A DNA stretch of 28,464 nt from DASYAE01 sp036501535 (GCA_036501535.1 DASYAE010000011.1:1-28464), one strand, 5' to 3'; counted from the first letter of the stretch, positions 13,638 to 22,721 are shown. Notes: a model not told the origin generated them from the letters alone. Translations and numbers: made by a program.

Positions 13638-16600
13638 GTGAATCTTCGAAGAAGATCGTTACGGCTGCGGCGAGCGGCCGGGGCTCTCTGCGCGACGGCA
13701 CTGGCGACCAGTGCCCTTACTGTGCCCGCCGCCTCAGCATCGCAGTCGCAGGCCTCTACGACAACCGCGACGACCGCGACCACCGACGCCTCGCCGGTGA
13801 ACCTCTCGACGCCGGTCGACAAGGCGGCGGCCGTCGCCGCACGCCGGGCCACCGTGGTCTCGGGCGACGCCCGCTTCGAGGTGCTCACCGACGGCGTGAT
13901 CCGGATGGAGTACTCGCCGGACGGGAAATTCCTGGACGATCCGACCTTCGACGTGCTCTACCGGAACTTCGCCGTGCCGCACTACACCTCCGGCGTGCAG
14001 CAGGGCTGGCTGACCCTGCGCACGAGCACGATGGTGCTGCGCTACAAGGTCGGTTCCGGGCCCTTCAGCACGCTCAACACCCAGGTGAGTTTGCTGAGCA
14101 AGTCCGCGAACGGCACCACCGTGGCCTCGCCGACGTGGACCGCAGAGTGCTCCTTCGGCCAGGTCTGCCAGTCCGGCGCGTCCACCGAGAGCGGCGCGGC
14201 GACGATCGGCGAGGCGAATCACACCGGCTACGTCAGCGCGGCCGGCTTCATCAGCGGGTACAGCGCGGCCGGTGCCGACGCGACCTGGCAGGTGCTCGGC
14301 GCGCCGGCGGGTGCGGCGCAGATCGCCGTCAGATACAGCAACGGCAATAGCGGTCCCGCGACGATGAGCCTTGTGGTCGACGGGGCGACCACGCAGTTGA
14401 CGCTGCCGGCCACGCCGAGTTGGGACGACTGGTCGACGGTCACCGTTCCGGCGAGCCTGACCGCCGGGGCCGGGACCGGGACCAACTCAGTGGCCGTGGA
14501 CTGCGGCAGCGCCGACAGCTGCAACGTCAACATCGACGACATCGCCGTGACCGCGCCCGGTGCGACGGCCCAACCGTTCACCCCGGCCGATCCGCTCGGC
14601 GGCTACATCCGCTCCTACGACTCGGCGAACGGCACCTACGCGCTCGGCACCACGTGCCCGGCCGGCGTGTCCGATGACACGTGCGCCGCCGCGATCCCGT
14701 CGATGGCCGCTGGCCTGCTCGACGAGTCCGGCTGGTATCTGCTGGATGACACGCAGTCGGACATCTGGGCCTCGAACGGTTGGATCGCGCCGCGCCCGTC
14801 CGGCGGCGACATCCAGGACGGATACCTGTTCGGGTACGGCACCGACTACAAGGCCGCGCTGGCCGATCTGGCGAAGCTCACCGGCCCGACCCCGATGCTG
14901 CCGGAGAACGTGTTCGGCAACTGGTTCTCCCAGTACTACCCGTACACCGCCGCCGACTATCAGGACACGATCCTGCCCGCGGCCAAGGCCAACGGCGTCT
15001 CGCTGGACGCGCTGTCGGTGGACACTGACTGGAAGTCGCCGAACCAGTGGGACGGTTGGGAGTTCAACTCCTCGCTGTTCCCTGATCCGACCGCGTTCCT
15101 GTCCTGGGCCGCGTCGCAGGATCTGCTGACCGGGTTCAACATCCACGCCAGCGTGAACGACGACGACCCCGCATATGCCGAGGCGCAGGCGATCGCCGGC
15201 AATACCCTGACTCCGGGCAGCTGCTTCGCGCCCAGCGCCTGCTCGGTGTTCGACTGGAGCGACGTCGCGCAGGCAGAGGCCTACTTCGCGCTCTCGCAGC
15301 CGATCCAGAACGACGGCGCCGGGTTCACCTGGCTGGACTGGTGCTGCGACGGCAGCCACGTCTCCGACCCGGGCGTGACGCCGGACAGCTGGATCAACCA
15401 CCTCTACGCGCAGCAGCTGGCGAACACCGGCCAGCGCGGCTTCGTGCTCTCGCGGCTCGGCGCCTCGTACCAGAAGGACCAAGCGGGCGCGTACGACACC
15501 GGCGCGTGGTCCGCGCACACCTCGACGCTCGCCTTCACCGGCGACACGTGGGGCACCTGGAACACGCTCGCCTCCGAGGCCCAACTGGCGCAGGACGAGG
15601 GCAGCATCGGGCAGGCGTACGTCAGCGACGACATCGGCAGCTTCCTGGGCATCCCGTCCGGGGCGGCGAACGATCCGGACGACCTGTACCTGCGCTGGCT
15701 CGGGCTCGGCGCCTTCCAGCCGATCCTGCGCATGCACTCGAACGACACCGAGAACGCGCGGCTGCCGTGGGAGTACGACTCCCCGACCGCGGCGACCGGG
15801 GACCAGTTCCTCCAGCTGCGCGAATCGCTGGTGCCCTACACCTACACCCTGTCGCACCAGTCGAACGTGACCGGCCTGCCGATGGCCAGGGCCCTGTATC
15901 TGGACTACCCCGGCCAGGCCGCCGCGTACACGAACCCTGACGAGTACATGTTCGGCGACGACATGCTCGTCGCGCCGGTCACCACGCCCGGCCAGGTCGC
16001 CCAGAGCACCGTCTGGTTCCCGCCGGGGCAGTGGACCGACTACTTCACCGGCGCCACGTTCACCGGTCCGTCCACCCAGACCCTGCAGGTCCCGCTGGAC
16101 CGGGAGCCGGTGTTCGTCAAGGCTGGCGGGATCGTGCCGCTGCAGCCGTCCACCGGCAAGGCGCAGACCGCGAGCTCGGCGCCGCTGACGCTCAAGGTCT
16201 ACGCCGGAGCCGACGGCGGCTTCTCGCTCTATCAGGATGCGGGCACCGGCCTCGGCTACACGAACGGCCAGTCCACGACCACGCAGATCAGCACCACGAC
16301 ACACGGCGCCGAGACGACGGTGACGATCGGGGCGGCGAACGGCAGCTACCCCGGAGCGCCCACGACGCGCACCGACACGGTGGATCTGGCCGACATCTCC
16401 CAGCCGCACACCGTGCTGGTCGACGGTAGAGCGCTCGCACCGTCACAGTGGTCTTACAACAGCGGCACGCACACGCTGTCGGTGCCGCTGCCGAAGTCCT
16501 CGGTGCGCCAGAGCGTCACCATCACGCAGATCGGCGGCCGCACCGTCCAGGCGGCCGAGCCCGCAGCCGTCGATGTCGCGCTGACCTCGGCGGACACGAC

Positions 16601-17558
16601 CTTCGCGGCCGGCGTGCCGACGAAGGTGACCGCGGTGACGACGAACGCGGGGCCGGGTGGCGTCTCGAACGCGAGGGTCACGCTGAGCGCGCCGAGCGGC
16701 TGGACGGTCACCCCGTCCGGCGGCCAGTCCCTGGGCTCGCTGTCGGGTCCGGCCACGACCACCTGGACGGTGACCGCGCCGACGAGCTATCAGCTCGGCA
16801 GCGTCGAGGCGGTCGTCGCGAAGGTGGACTACACGGATGACGCGAGCGGGCAGGCCGAAACGGCGTCCGCCGCCGTGGACCGCACACCCGGCCAGGTCGC
16901 CGTCACCTTCCGCACCAAGGCGCCCGCGGGCACCCCGTCGGACGCAACGCTCTACATCTCCGGGGACGTATCCCAGCTCGGCAGCTGGAATCCCGGCTCG
17001 GTCGCGATGACCGACGAGGGCGGCGGCATCTGGCAGACCACGGTCACCGTGACCGACGGGACCGCCCTGCAGTACAAGTTCACCCGCGGCAGCTGGAACA
17101 CCGTGGAGGACTGGGGCAGCATCATCGGCGAGACGAACCGGGACGTGACCGTGAACGGCGGCAGCTCCGGGACGATGCTCGTCGACGACACCGCCACGGA
17201 CTGGTCCGACAGCTCGGTTCCGGACGACCAGAAGGCCCCGGAGTTCTGGAGCGACCCGCTCGTGGTCGCCACCACGCCGTCCGACGGCTCGTCGGGCGCC
17301 GCGCCCTCGGCCGTGACCCTGGACTTCGCGCGGGACGTCATCCCGACCGGGAGCGACTACTCCGGTTCGGTCGCAGTGACCGACGACGGGACCGCCGTGG
17401 CCGGGACGACGACCAGGACGGCGTCCGGAGTGCTCACCTGGCAGCCCTCCGCGGCGCTGGCCGCCGGAACGTACCAGGTGACCGTCGCGGACGTGGCCGA
17501 CGCCGGCGACAGCGAGCCGATCCAGGAGCCGTACCGGTTCGGCTTCACCGTGAGCTGA
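13638..17558 (+). CDS. Secreted multidomain GH31 alpha-glycosidase with inserted CBM and C-terminal CBM20
   Basis: This exported enzyme of about 1306 residues acts on alpha-glucosidic polymers or oligomers. The GTG at 13638 has AGGAAGG seven bases upstream and opens an Arg-rich signal peptide ending near ASAS (about residue 36). Domains in order: N-terminal beta-sandwich (about 60-177); an inserted CBM35/CBM6-like module (about 178-307, with TGYVSAAGFISGY and CNVNIDDIAV); the GH31 barrel (about 400-780) with nucleophile D567 in FTWLDWCCDG and acid/base D636 in FTGDTWGTW, plus LRMHSNDTENARLPWEY; C-terminal beta domains; a NEW3-type domain (about 973-1085); a CBM20 starch-binding domain (about 1086-1192, LYISGDVSQLGSWNPGSVAM and LQYKFTRGSWNTVE); and an Ig-like terminal domain. 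CBM20 points to starch, glycogen or a related alpha-glucan. Exact linkage specificity cannot be read from the sequence. It is monocistronic, followed by a strong hairpin. Confidence 0.9.
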   Translation: MNLRRRSLRLRRAAGALCATALATSALTVPAASASQSQASTTTATTATTDASPVNLSTPVDKAAAVAARRATVVSGDARFEVLTDGVIRMEYSPDGKFLDDPTFDVLYRNFAVPHYTSGVQQGWLTLRTSTMVLRYKVGSGPFSTLNTQVSLLSKSANGTTVASPTWTAECSFGQVCQSGASTESGAATIGEANHTGYVSAAGFISGYSAAGADATWQVLGAPAGAAQIAVRYSNGNSGPATMSLVVDGATTQLTLPATPSWDDWSTVTVPASLTAGAGTGTNSVAVDCGSADSCNVNIDDIAVTAPGATAQPFTPADPLGGYIRSYDSANGTYALGTTCPAGVSDDTCAAAIPSMAAGLLDESGWYLLDDTQSDIWASNGWIAPRPSGGDIQDGYLFGYGTDYKAALADLAKLTGPTPMLPENVFGNWFSQYYPYTAADYQDTILPAAKANGVSLDALSVDTDWKSPNQWDGWEFNSSLFPDPTAFLSWAASQDLLTGFNIHASVNDDDPAYAEAQAIAGNTLTPGSCFAPSACSVFDWSDVAQAEAYFALSQPIQNDGAGFTWLDWCCDGSHVSDPGVTPDSWINHLYAQQLANTGQRGFVLSRLGASYQKDQAGAYDTGAWSAHTSTLAFTGDTWGTWNTLASEAQLAQDEGSIGQAYVSDDIGSFLGIPSGAANDPDDLYLRWLGLGAFQPILRMHSNDTENARLPWEYDSPTAATGDQFLQLRESLVPYTYTLSHQSNVTGLPMARALYLDYPGQAAAYTNPDEYMFGDDMLVAPVTTPGQVAQSTVWFPPGQWTDYFTGATFTGPSTQTLQVPLDREPVFVKAGGIVPLQPSTGKAQTASSAPLTLKVYAGADGGFSLYQDAGTGLGYTNGQSTTTQISTTTHGAETTVTIGAANGSYPGAPTTRTDTVDLADISQPHTVLVDGRALAPSQWSYNSGTHTLSVPLPKSSVRQSVTITQIGGRTVQAAEPAAVDVALTSADTTFAAGVPTKVTAVTTNAGPGGVSNARVTLSAPSGWTVTPSGGQSLGSLSGPATTTWTVTAPTSYQLGSVEAVVAKVDYTDDASGQAETASAAVDRTPGQVAVTFRTKAPAGTPSDATLYISGDVSQLGSWNPGSVAMTDEGGGIWQTTVTVTDGTALQYKFTRGSWNTVEDWGSIIGETNRDVTVNGGSSGTMLVDDTATDWSDSSVPDDQKAPEFWSDPLVVATTPSDGSSGAAPSAVTLDFARDVIPTGSDYSGSVAVTDDGTAVAGTTTRTASGVLTWQPSAALAAGTYQVTVADVADAGDSEPIQEPYRFGFTVS

Positions 17559-17578
17559 GCCGAGCCGAGGCGGCCGGT

Positions 17579-17625
17579 GCGCGCCGCGGGGCCGGGAGAC
17601 GATCTTCCGGATTCCCGCGGCGCGC
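17579..17625. terminator. Hairpin terminator after GH31 gene
   Basis: A perfect 12-bp stem, GCGCGCCGCGGG (17579-17590) pairing with CCCGCGGCGCGC (17614-17625), starts 20 bp after the stop codon. The 23-base loop can form a small inner stem. There is no U-tract, as is common in actinobacteria. Confidence 0.8.
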
Positions 17626-18014
17626 CCGGAATTCCCCGCGCGCAATGGCAATGCGTTTCGGCGCCGCCGCGTTTCGGACACTCTCCACGGTCAATGGCAC
17701 GCTACGACCGAGAATGTCCGCGTTCCGGTTCCCGTCTGCACCATACGCAACCGTATGGAATCCGCGCGATCATGCGGGCGCCACTCTATAATCAGAGCGC
17801 TGAATGCAAAAGTCTGACTCGCTGCCGGCCGATTCGCCGACACGCGCGGCCGCGCGGATACGTGGTGGGCGTTGCGCCGCAGCCAGGAGGGCTTGGCAAT
17901 TTATTGATGGCTAAACGACGATTGGCGCCGACTGCCATTATGGATAGTATCCGTGCGTCAACGCCCGGCCCCAAACTCGGGGGGTCGTGAACGCTAGCCT
18001 GCTGGGGGCTCCGG
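17626..18014. promoter_or_regulatory. Conservon leader / promoter region
   Basis: This noncoding stretch is clearly less GC-rich than its surroundings. It holds an inverted repeat, CCATACG (17741-17747) and CGTATGG (17752-17758), a TATAAT at 17787-17792 without an obvious -35, and a better-spaced promoter candidate, TTGGCG (17922-17927) with TAGTAT (17945-17950) and a 17-bp spacer. GGGGG just ahead of the ATG at 18015 is the likely ribosome binding site. The open frame at 17577-17990 has no protein-like character. Confidence 0.45.
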
Positions 18015-20408
18015 ATGGCACTCCATGCACGAACGGTAAAGCGCCGACGAATATCGGATTCGGGCGCAAAACGGCAATTGCCGCTGCGTGTCGCCCTGCT
18101 CATCCTGGCATTCGTGCCGAGTGCGACCATGATCGCGCTGCTCGCCGTCAACTCGGGCCAGCTCTACGGCGACTGGCACACCGCGACCAGCCGGGAGAAC
18201 GCGGTCCAGGTCCGCAACAGCCAGTTCCCCACGCTCGAGCTCTTCTACGCCCTCCAGCAGGAGCGCGCGTTGAGCGCGGCGGCGCTCGCGGACCCGGCCG
18301 GCTACGCGGCGAAGCTGGCCCAGGTGCGCAAGGCCTCCGACGCTTCGATCACCATGCTGAAGGCGCTGCCGGACGCCAACGTGGCGGCGAGCATCACCGC
18401 CAGCGTCGGCCAGTTCACCGCGCTGCTCGGCGCGCTGCCCCAGGAGCGGACCGCCATCGACGACGGCACCGCCACCCAGCAGCAGGTGTACGACGAATAC
18501 AGCAATCTGATCAGCGCGAACATCGGCCTGTTCACGTCTCTGACGCAGACCGGCGTCCCGTCCCTCGACGTCATCGGGGTGCCTGCGCTGACCCAGGCCT
18601 GGGGCCAGGAGATGATCTCGCGCGAGGCCGCGGTCATCACGGCGGGCTCGGTGAGCGGGCATCTCACCGCCGCCGAGCGCTCCGAGCTCGACCAGTCGGT
18701 GGGCGCCGAGCAGTTCATCTACCAGGACCAGGTCATCCCCGACTCCCCGGCGCCGGTGTCAGGCCTCTACCAGAGTCTGCTGGCGAGCAGGGTGTGGCAG
18801 CAGAAGACCCAGGTCGAGCAGGGCCTCCTGGCCGAGCCCCCCTCGGCGACCACCGGCGAGAGCGCCGTGCCGCCCGCGCTCGGCGGGGAGTGGCAGCAGA
18901 TGATGGCCTCGCTCAGCCCCCAGCTGGTGCACATGACCGAGGTGCAGACCACGTCCATCCTGTCCAACGCCGGCAACGTGATCGGCTCGCTCAAGACCCG
19001 GCTGATCGTGCAGACCGCCTTCGGCGCGGCGGCCGTCCTGCTGGTGGTCGGGCTCACCTGGTGGCTCATCACCATGCTGCGCCGCCGCATCTTCGCGTTG
19101 CGCTCCGCGGCCGGGCAGCTGGAGACCCGGCTACCTATCGTGGTGGAGCGGCTGCGGCGCGGTGAGGCGGTCGACACCGACGCCGAGCTGCCGGAGCTCA
19201 GCTACGGAGGGGACGAGCTGGGCATGCTCGGCCGGTCGCTGAACGCCGCCCGCGCCAGCGCGCTGGAGACCTCCGTGCGGCAGGTCGACCAGTACCGCGG
19301 CTTCGAGCGGCTGCTGCAGCGCATCGCCCGGCGCACCCAGCTGCTGATCAACCTGCAGATGAAGCGGCTCAGCGAGATGGAGCGGCGGTACGAGGACTCC
19401 GAGGTGCTCGAGGGCCTGTTCGACCTCGACCACCTGGCCGCGCGGCTGCGCCGGTACGAGGAGAACCTGGTGATCCTCGGCGGCGGGCAGCCGCAGCGGC
19501 GCTGGCGCAAGCCGGTCCCCCTGCTCAACATCCTGCGATCCGCGCAGGGCGAGGTGCAGGACTACCGGCGGATCAGGATCGAGACCGAGAGCCGGGTGTG
19601 GATATCCGAGCGCGCGGTCAGCCCCCTGGTGCACGTCCTGGCGGAGCTGATGGAGAACGCGGTGGCCTTCTCCAAGCCGCCCACCCCGGTCGAGGTGACC
19701 GCGGCGCCGGTGGCCCGCGGCCTCGCCGTCGAGATCGAGGACCGCGGCGTGGGCATGGAGCCCGAGCAGTACGCCGAGGCCAACGCGCTGCTGGTGGACC
19801 TGCCCAGGCTGGACGTGCTCTCGCGGGCCGACGACGCCCGCCTCGGCCTGTACGTCGTCGCCCGGCTGGCCGCGAACCTCGGGGTGAAGGTGGAGCTGCG
19901 ACCCTCGTCCTTCGGCGGCACGCGGGCCGTCGTCCTGATACCGACCGAGCTCGTGCTCGCCGCGGGCCAGGTGCTCCCGTCGGCGGAGGGTGAGGACGAC
20001 CTCGAATTCCCCTCCCGGCTCTCGGCGCTCGCCCCGGTCCCCTCCGGCGCCTTGGACGCGTCCGCCGGGAACGGCGGTCCGCACGATCCGGCCGAGAGCG
20101 CCGACCGGCCGGACGACTCCGAGCGCCTCCTCGTCGGCGTCGGCGGCAGGTCGCCGGACCCCGACCCGGCGCCGCCGCTGGATCCGCTGCCCCGGCGGGT
20201 GCGCCAGGCCAGCCTGGTCGCCGAGCTGCGCGACCTGCACGAGACCGGCGGCGATGAGCCGGCGGACCCGGACGAGCCGCCGGCGGACTCGCCGGCGCAC
20301 GAGCCGAGCCGGTCCGGCGCCGCGGTCGCCGCCTTCCAGCGCCAGTCCCGCCTGGCGCGGCTGGCCGAGAACGGCGCGCCGGCCGAGGAGGAGGATGGCG
20401 GGCTATGA
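18015..20408 (+). CDS. cvnA: Conservon sensor histidine kinase-like protein with NIT domain
   Basis: This 797-residue membrane sensor is the first gene of a conservon, a four-gene actinobacterial module whose proteins form a membrane complex resembling eukaryotic G-protein-coupled signalling. TM1 is at about 23-45 and TM2 at about 329-352. The extracytoplasmic region between them matches a nitrate/nitrite-sensing (NIT) domain (QQERALSAAAL). A HAMP-like segment follows, then the conservon hallmark LFDLDHLAARLRRYEENLVILGG, and an ATPase domain with LAELMENAVAFS (N box) and EDRGVGM (G1). The last 150 residues are Pro/Asp/Glu-rich and probably disordered. The stop overlaps the cvnB start as ATGA (20405-20408). 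Confidence 0.92.
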   Translation: MALHARTVKRRRISDSGAKRQLPLRVALLILAFVPSATMIALLAVNSGQLYGDWHTATSRENAVQVRNSQFPTLELFYALQQERALSAAALADPAGYAAKLAQVRKASDASITMLKALPDANVAASITASVGQFTALLGALPQERTAIDDGTATQQQVYDEYSNLISANIGLFTSLTQTGVPSLDVIGVPALTQAWGQEMISREAAVITAGSVSGHLTAAERSELDQSVGAEQFIYQDQVIPDSPAPVSGLYQSLLASRVWQQKTQVEQGLLAEPPSATTGESAVPPALGGEWQQMMASLSPQLVHMTEVQTTSILSNAGNVIGSLKTRLIVQTAFGAAAVLLVVGLTWWLITMLRRRIFALRSAAGQLETRLPIVVERLRRGEAVDTDAELPELSYGGDELGMLGRSLNAARASALETSVRQVDQYRGFERLLQRIARRTQLLINLQMKRLSEMERRYEDSEVLEGLFDLDHLAARLRRYEENLVILGGGQPQRRWRKPVPLLNILRSAQGEVQDYRRIRIETESRVWISERAVSPLVHVLAELMENAVAFSKPPTPVEVTAAPVARGLAVEIEDRGVGMEPEQYAEANALLVDLPRLDVLSRADDARLGLYVVARLAANLGVKVELRPSSFGGTRAVVLIPTELVLAAGQVLPSAEGEDDLEFPSRLSALAPVPSGALDASAGNGGPHDPAESADRPDDSERLLVGVGGRSPDPDPAPPLDPLPRRVRQASLVAELRDLHETGGDEPADPDEPPADSPAHEPSRSGAAVAAFQRQSRLARLAENGAPAEEEDGGL

Positions 20409-20992
20409 CACAGCGATCTACGACACCGGGATCGGCGACACAGGGTACGATGACAAAGCGCTCAGTAACGCAGGGTTCGATGACACAGGGTCCGACGAAA
20501 CAGGGTTCCATGGCGCCGGGTCCGATCCCGGTGCCCCAGCGCACCACGGCCACCGACCGCGACCTCGACTGGCTGCTCGACCGCCTGGTCGACGAGGTCC
20601 CGGGCGGCCGGCACGCGATCGTGCTCTCCGACGACGGCCTGGTGATCAGCCAGTCCGGGCGGATCGACCGGGCCGACGCCGAGCGGCTGGCCGCCATCGC
20701 CACCGGCCAGCAGAGCCTGGCCCGCGGCGTCGGCGCGGTCTTCGACGGCGGCGGCGTGCGCCAGGTCATCGTCGAGCTGGCGGACATCTGGCTGTTCATC
20801 AGCGCGGCCGGCCGCGGCACCCACCTGGCGGTGATCGCGGACCAGGACGTCGACGCAGAGGTGATGGCGGTGGCGATGCACACCCTCGTGCTCCAGGTCG
20901 GGCAGCACCTGGGCACCGAGGCGCGGGTCGGCCGCGAGCACGGCGAAGGGGGAGCGGACGGTGGTCAGCCACTGGGCCGACGAGACCCCTGA
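20405..20992 (+). CDS. cvnB: Conservon roadblock/LC7 protein with N-terminal pentapeptide repeats
   Basis: This 195-residue Roadblock/LC7 protein is a small alpha/beta fold that in conservons binds the GTPase CvnD. The conserved domain spans about 48-165: DLDWLLDRLVDEVPGGRHAIVLSDDGLVIS, then LARGVGAVFDGGGVRQVIVELADIWLFISAAG and AVIADQDVDAEVMAVAMHTLV. The N-terminal 38 residues are unusual: seven pentapeptides of GSMTQ type encoded by a 15-bp tandem repeat. The ATG at 20405 overlaps the cvnA stop and follows GAGGAGGAGG. A shorter start at the ATG at 20510 would skip the repeats but has only weak ribosome binding sequence. The 3' end overlaps cvnC by 32 bp. Confidence 0.9.
   Translation: MTQRSTTPGSATQGTMTKRSVTQGSMTQGPTKQGSMAPGPIPVPQRTTATDRDLDWLLDRLVDEVPGGRHAIVLSDDGLVISQSGRIDRADAERLAAIATGQQSLARGVGAVFDGGGVRQVIVELADIWLFISAAGRGTHLAVIADQDVDAEVMAVAMHTLVLQVGQHLGTEARVGREHGEGGADGGQPLGRRDP
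20414..20518. repeat. 15-bp in-frame minisatellite in cvnB (seven units)
   Basis: Seven degenerate 15-bp units encode RSTTP, GSATQ, GTMTK, RSVTQ, GSMTQ, GPTKQ and GSMAP. They are lower in GC than the surrounding DNA. Each unit is a multiple of three bases, so copy-number changes would keep the reading frame. Confidence 0.85.
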
Positions 20993-21353
20993 CGACGACC
21001 CGGAGGACTCCTTCGTCAGGCCGTACACGATCACGCACGGCCGCACGGCCTCGGCGCGCGAGGACCTGACGCTGATCACGGTCATCGTCTCGCTCCTGCC
21101 GCCCGAGGAGCAGCTCGCCGTGCGCGGCCTCGAGCCCGAGCACCGCTTCATCCTGGAGCTGTGCCGCACGCCGGTGGCGCTGGCCGAGATCGCCGCGGGG
21201 CTCAACCTGCCGGTGGCGGTGGCGAAGATCCTGACCGGGGACCTGATCGCGTTGGGCGCAGTGGCCGCCCGCGCCCCGGTGGCGGTCGCGGCGGGGCAGG
21301 GACAGAACGTCAGACTTCTACAGGCGGTGCGAGATGGGCTACGACGACTCTGA
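20961..21353 (+). CDS. cvnC: Conservon DUF742 protein
   Basis: This 130-residue DUF742 protein is the third conservon member, a winged-helix-like adaptor. Signatures are SFVRPYTITHGRT, DLTLITVI, LEPEHRFILELCRTPVALAEIAAGLNLPVAVAKILTGDLIALGAV and the final LLQAVRDGLRRL. The GTG at 20961 is preceded by GGGGAG. It overlaps cvnB by 32 bp and cvnD by 20 bp, so the operon is translationally coupled. Confidence 0.93.
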   Translation: MVSHWADETPDDDPEDSFVRPYTITHGRTASAREDLTLITVIVSLLPPEEQLAVRGLEPEHRFILELCRTPVALAEIAAGLNLPVAVAKILTGDLIALGAVAARAPVAVAAGQGQNVRLLQAVRDGLRRL

Positions 21354-21939
21354 CCGGCACGAGGCGCCCGACGGCGAACTCGCGCCGACCGCCGTGAAGT
21401 TCCTGATCGCGGGCGGCTTCGGGGTGGGCAAGACCACGATGGTCGGGGCGGTCAGCGAGGTCGAGCCGCTGCGCACCGAGGAGTACCTGACCGTGGCGAG
21501 CAAGGGCGTGGACGACATCGCCGGCGTCGACGGCAAGCACACCACGACCGTGGCCATGGACTTCGGCCGGATCACGGTGAGCCCCGAGCTGGTGGTCTAC
21601 CTGTTCGGCACCCCGGGCCAGGAGCGCTTCTGGTTCATGTGGGACGACCTGGTGTCCGGGGCGCTGGGCGCCGTGGTGGTCGCGGACACCCGCAGGCTGG
21701 AGACCAGCTTCGGGTCCATCGACTTCTTCGAGAGCCGCCGCATCCCCTTCGTGGTCGCAGTCAACTGCTTCGACGGGCGCCAGGACCGCACGGTGCCGGA
21801 AGTGCGCACGGCGCTCGATCTCGATCCACGCGTTCCCATCCTGATGGGGGACCTCCGCCAACGCCCCGTCAGCCGCGACGTGCTGCTCGCCCTGGTCGAC
21901 CACCTGATGGCGCGGCCCGAGCCGACGCCGGTCCCGTAG
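21334..21939 (+). CDS. cvnD: Conservon Ras-like GTPase
   Basis: This 201-residue small GTPase of the conservon type has a P-loop GGFGVGKTT (about 27-35), a switch-II-like region LFGTPGQERFWFMWDDL (about 90-106, with the Gln of FGTPGQ) and the base-recognition motif NCFD (about 144-147) in place of the usual NKxD, as in other CvnD/MglA-like proteins. The N-terminus MGYDDSDRHE is short and polar. It is expected to cycle GTP at the membrane-bound CvnA complex. It is the last gene of the operon and converges on the response-regulator gene 35 bp downstream. No cvnE/F or cytochrome P450 follows, unlike some Streptomyces conservons. Confidence 0.93.
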   Translation: MGYDDSDRHEAPDGELAPTAVKFLIAGGFGVGKTTMVGAVSEVEPLRTEEYLTVASKGVDDIAGVDGKHTTTVAMDFGRITVSPELVVYLFGTPGQERFWFMWDDLVSGALGAVVVADTRRLETSFGSIDFFESRRIPFVVAVNCFDGRQDRTVPEVRTALDLDPRVPILMGDLRQRPVSRDVLLALVDHLMARPEPTPVP

Positions 21940-21951
21940 GCGGCGACCGCC
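21939..21951. terminator. Small hairpin between convergent cvnD and response-regulator genes
   Basis: GGCGG-CGA-CCGCC forms a 5-bp stem straight after the cvnD stop. It is weak, but it is the only hairpin in the 35-bp gap between the two convergent genes. Confidence 0.3.
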
Positions 21952-21974
21952 CTCGCGGGCATTCGACCCCTGCG

Positions 21975-22721
21975 TCACACCTCCCGCCGCGCCGGGACGA
22001 CCAGGCCCGACTCGTAGGCGACCACCACCGCCTGCGTGCGATCGCGCAGCCCGAGCTTGGCGAGCACCCGGCTGACGTGCTTCTTCACCGTCTCCCCGCT
22101 GACCGTCAGCCGGTCGGAGATCTCGGTGTTGGAGAGGCCTGCGGCCACGAGGCGCAGCACCTCGGTCTCGCGGGGGGTCAGCGCGGCGAGAGCCGACGGG
22201 ACCTCGCCGGGCTCGGAGGCGACGGCCAGTGGCGCGGCGTCGGCTGCGGACGCGGACGATGTCCGCAGGCGGGCGAACTCCCTGATCAGCCGTCGGGTCA
22301 CGCTCGGCGCGAGCAGCGCCTCGCCGGCCGCGACGACGCGGACGCCCTCGAAGAGGCGCTCGGCGGTGACGTCCTTGAGCAGGAAGCCGCTCGCGCCGGC
22401 GCGCAGCGCGTCGAAGACGTACTGGTCCAGGTCGAACGTGGTCAGGATGAGCACTCTCGGCGGCCGGTCCAGCGCCGAGAGCAGCCGCGTCGCCTCGATC
22501 CCGTCGATCCCGGGCATCCGCACGTCCATCAGCACGACGTCCGGCTGCACCGCCCGGCAGACCTCTACCACCGTCGCCCCGTCGACCGCCGTGCCGAGCA
22601 CGGTGAAGTCCGGCTGCCGGTCCAGCATCGCCGCGAACCCGGTCCGGACCACCTCGTGGTCGTCGGCCACGACGATGCCGATGGGGCGCGCGGCCCCGAC
22701 CGTAGCCTCGTCCGCGGTCAC
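21975..22721 (-). CDS. NarL/FixJ-family response regulator
   Basis: This 248-residue DNA-binding regulator has a receiver domain with acidic residues at D20/D21 (VVADDHEVV), phospho-acceptor D66 (VLMDVRMPGIDG) and a conserved lysine (FLLKD, about K116). An Ala/Ser-rich linker leads to a LuxR-type helix-turn-helix (about 178-243): LTPRETEVLRLVAAGLSNTEISDRLTVSGETVKKHVSRVLAKLGLRDRTQ. The GTG at 22721 overlaps the kinase stop (GTGA), so kinase and regulator are translationally coupled. The divergent ABC exporter is the likely target by analogy with DesK/NarL-type exporter-regulating pairs, but its promoter region appears to be missing here. Confidence 0.93.
   Translation of the reverse strand: MTADEATVGAARPIGIVVADDHEVVRTGFAAMLDRQPDFTVLGTAVDGATVVEVCRAVQPDVVLMDVRMPGIDGIEATRLLSALDRPPRVLILTTFDLDQYVFDALRAGASGFLLKDVTAERLFEGVRVVAAGEALLAPSVTRRLIREFARLRTSSASAADAAPLAVASEPGEVPSALAALTPRETEVLRLVAAGLSNTEISDRLTVSGETVKKHVSRVLAKLGLRDRTQAVVVAYESGLVVPARREV

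Noticed and set aside
17577..17990. 137-codon open frame downstream of GH31
   Set aside because: It begins inside the terminator hairpin, has mixed low-GC codon use and no recognisable features; more likely leader DNA.
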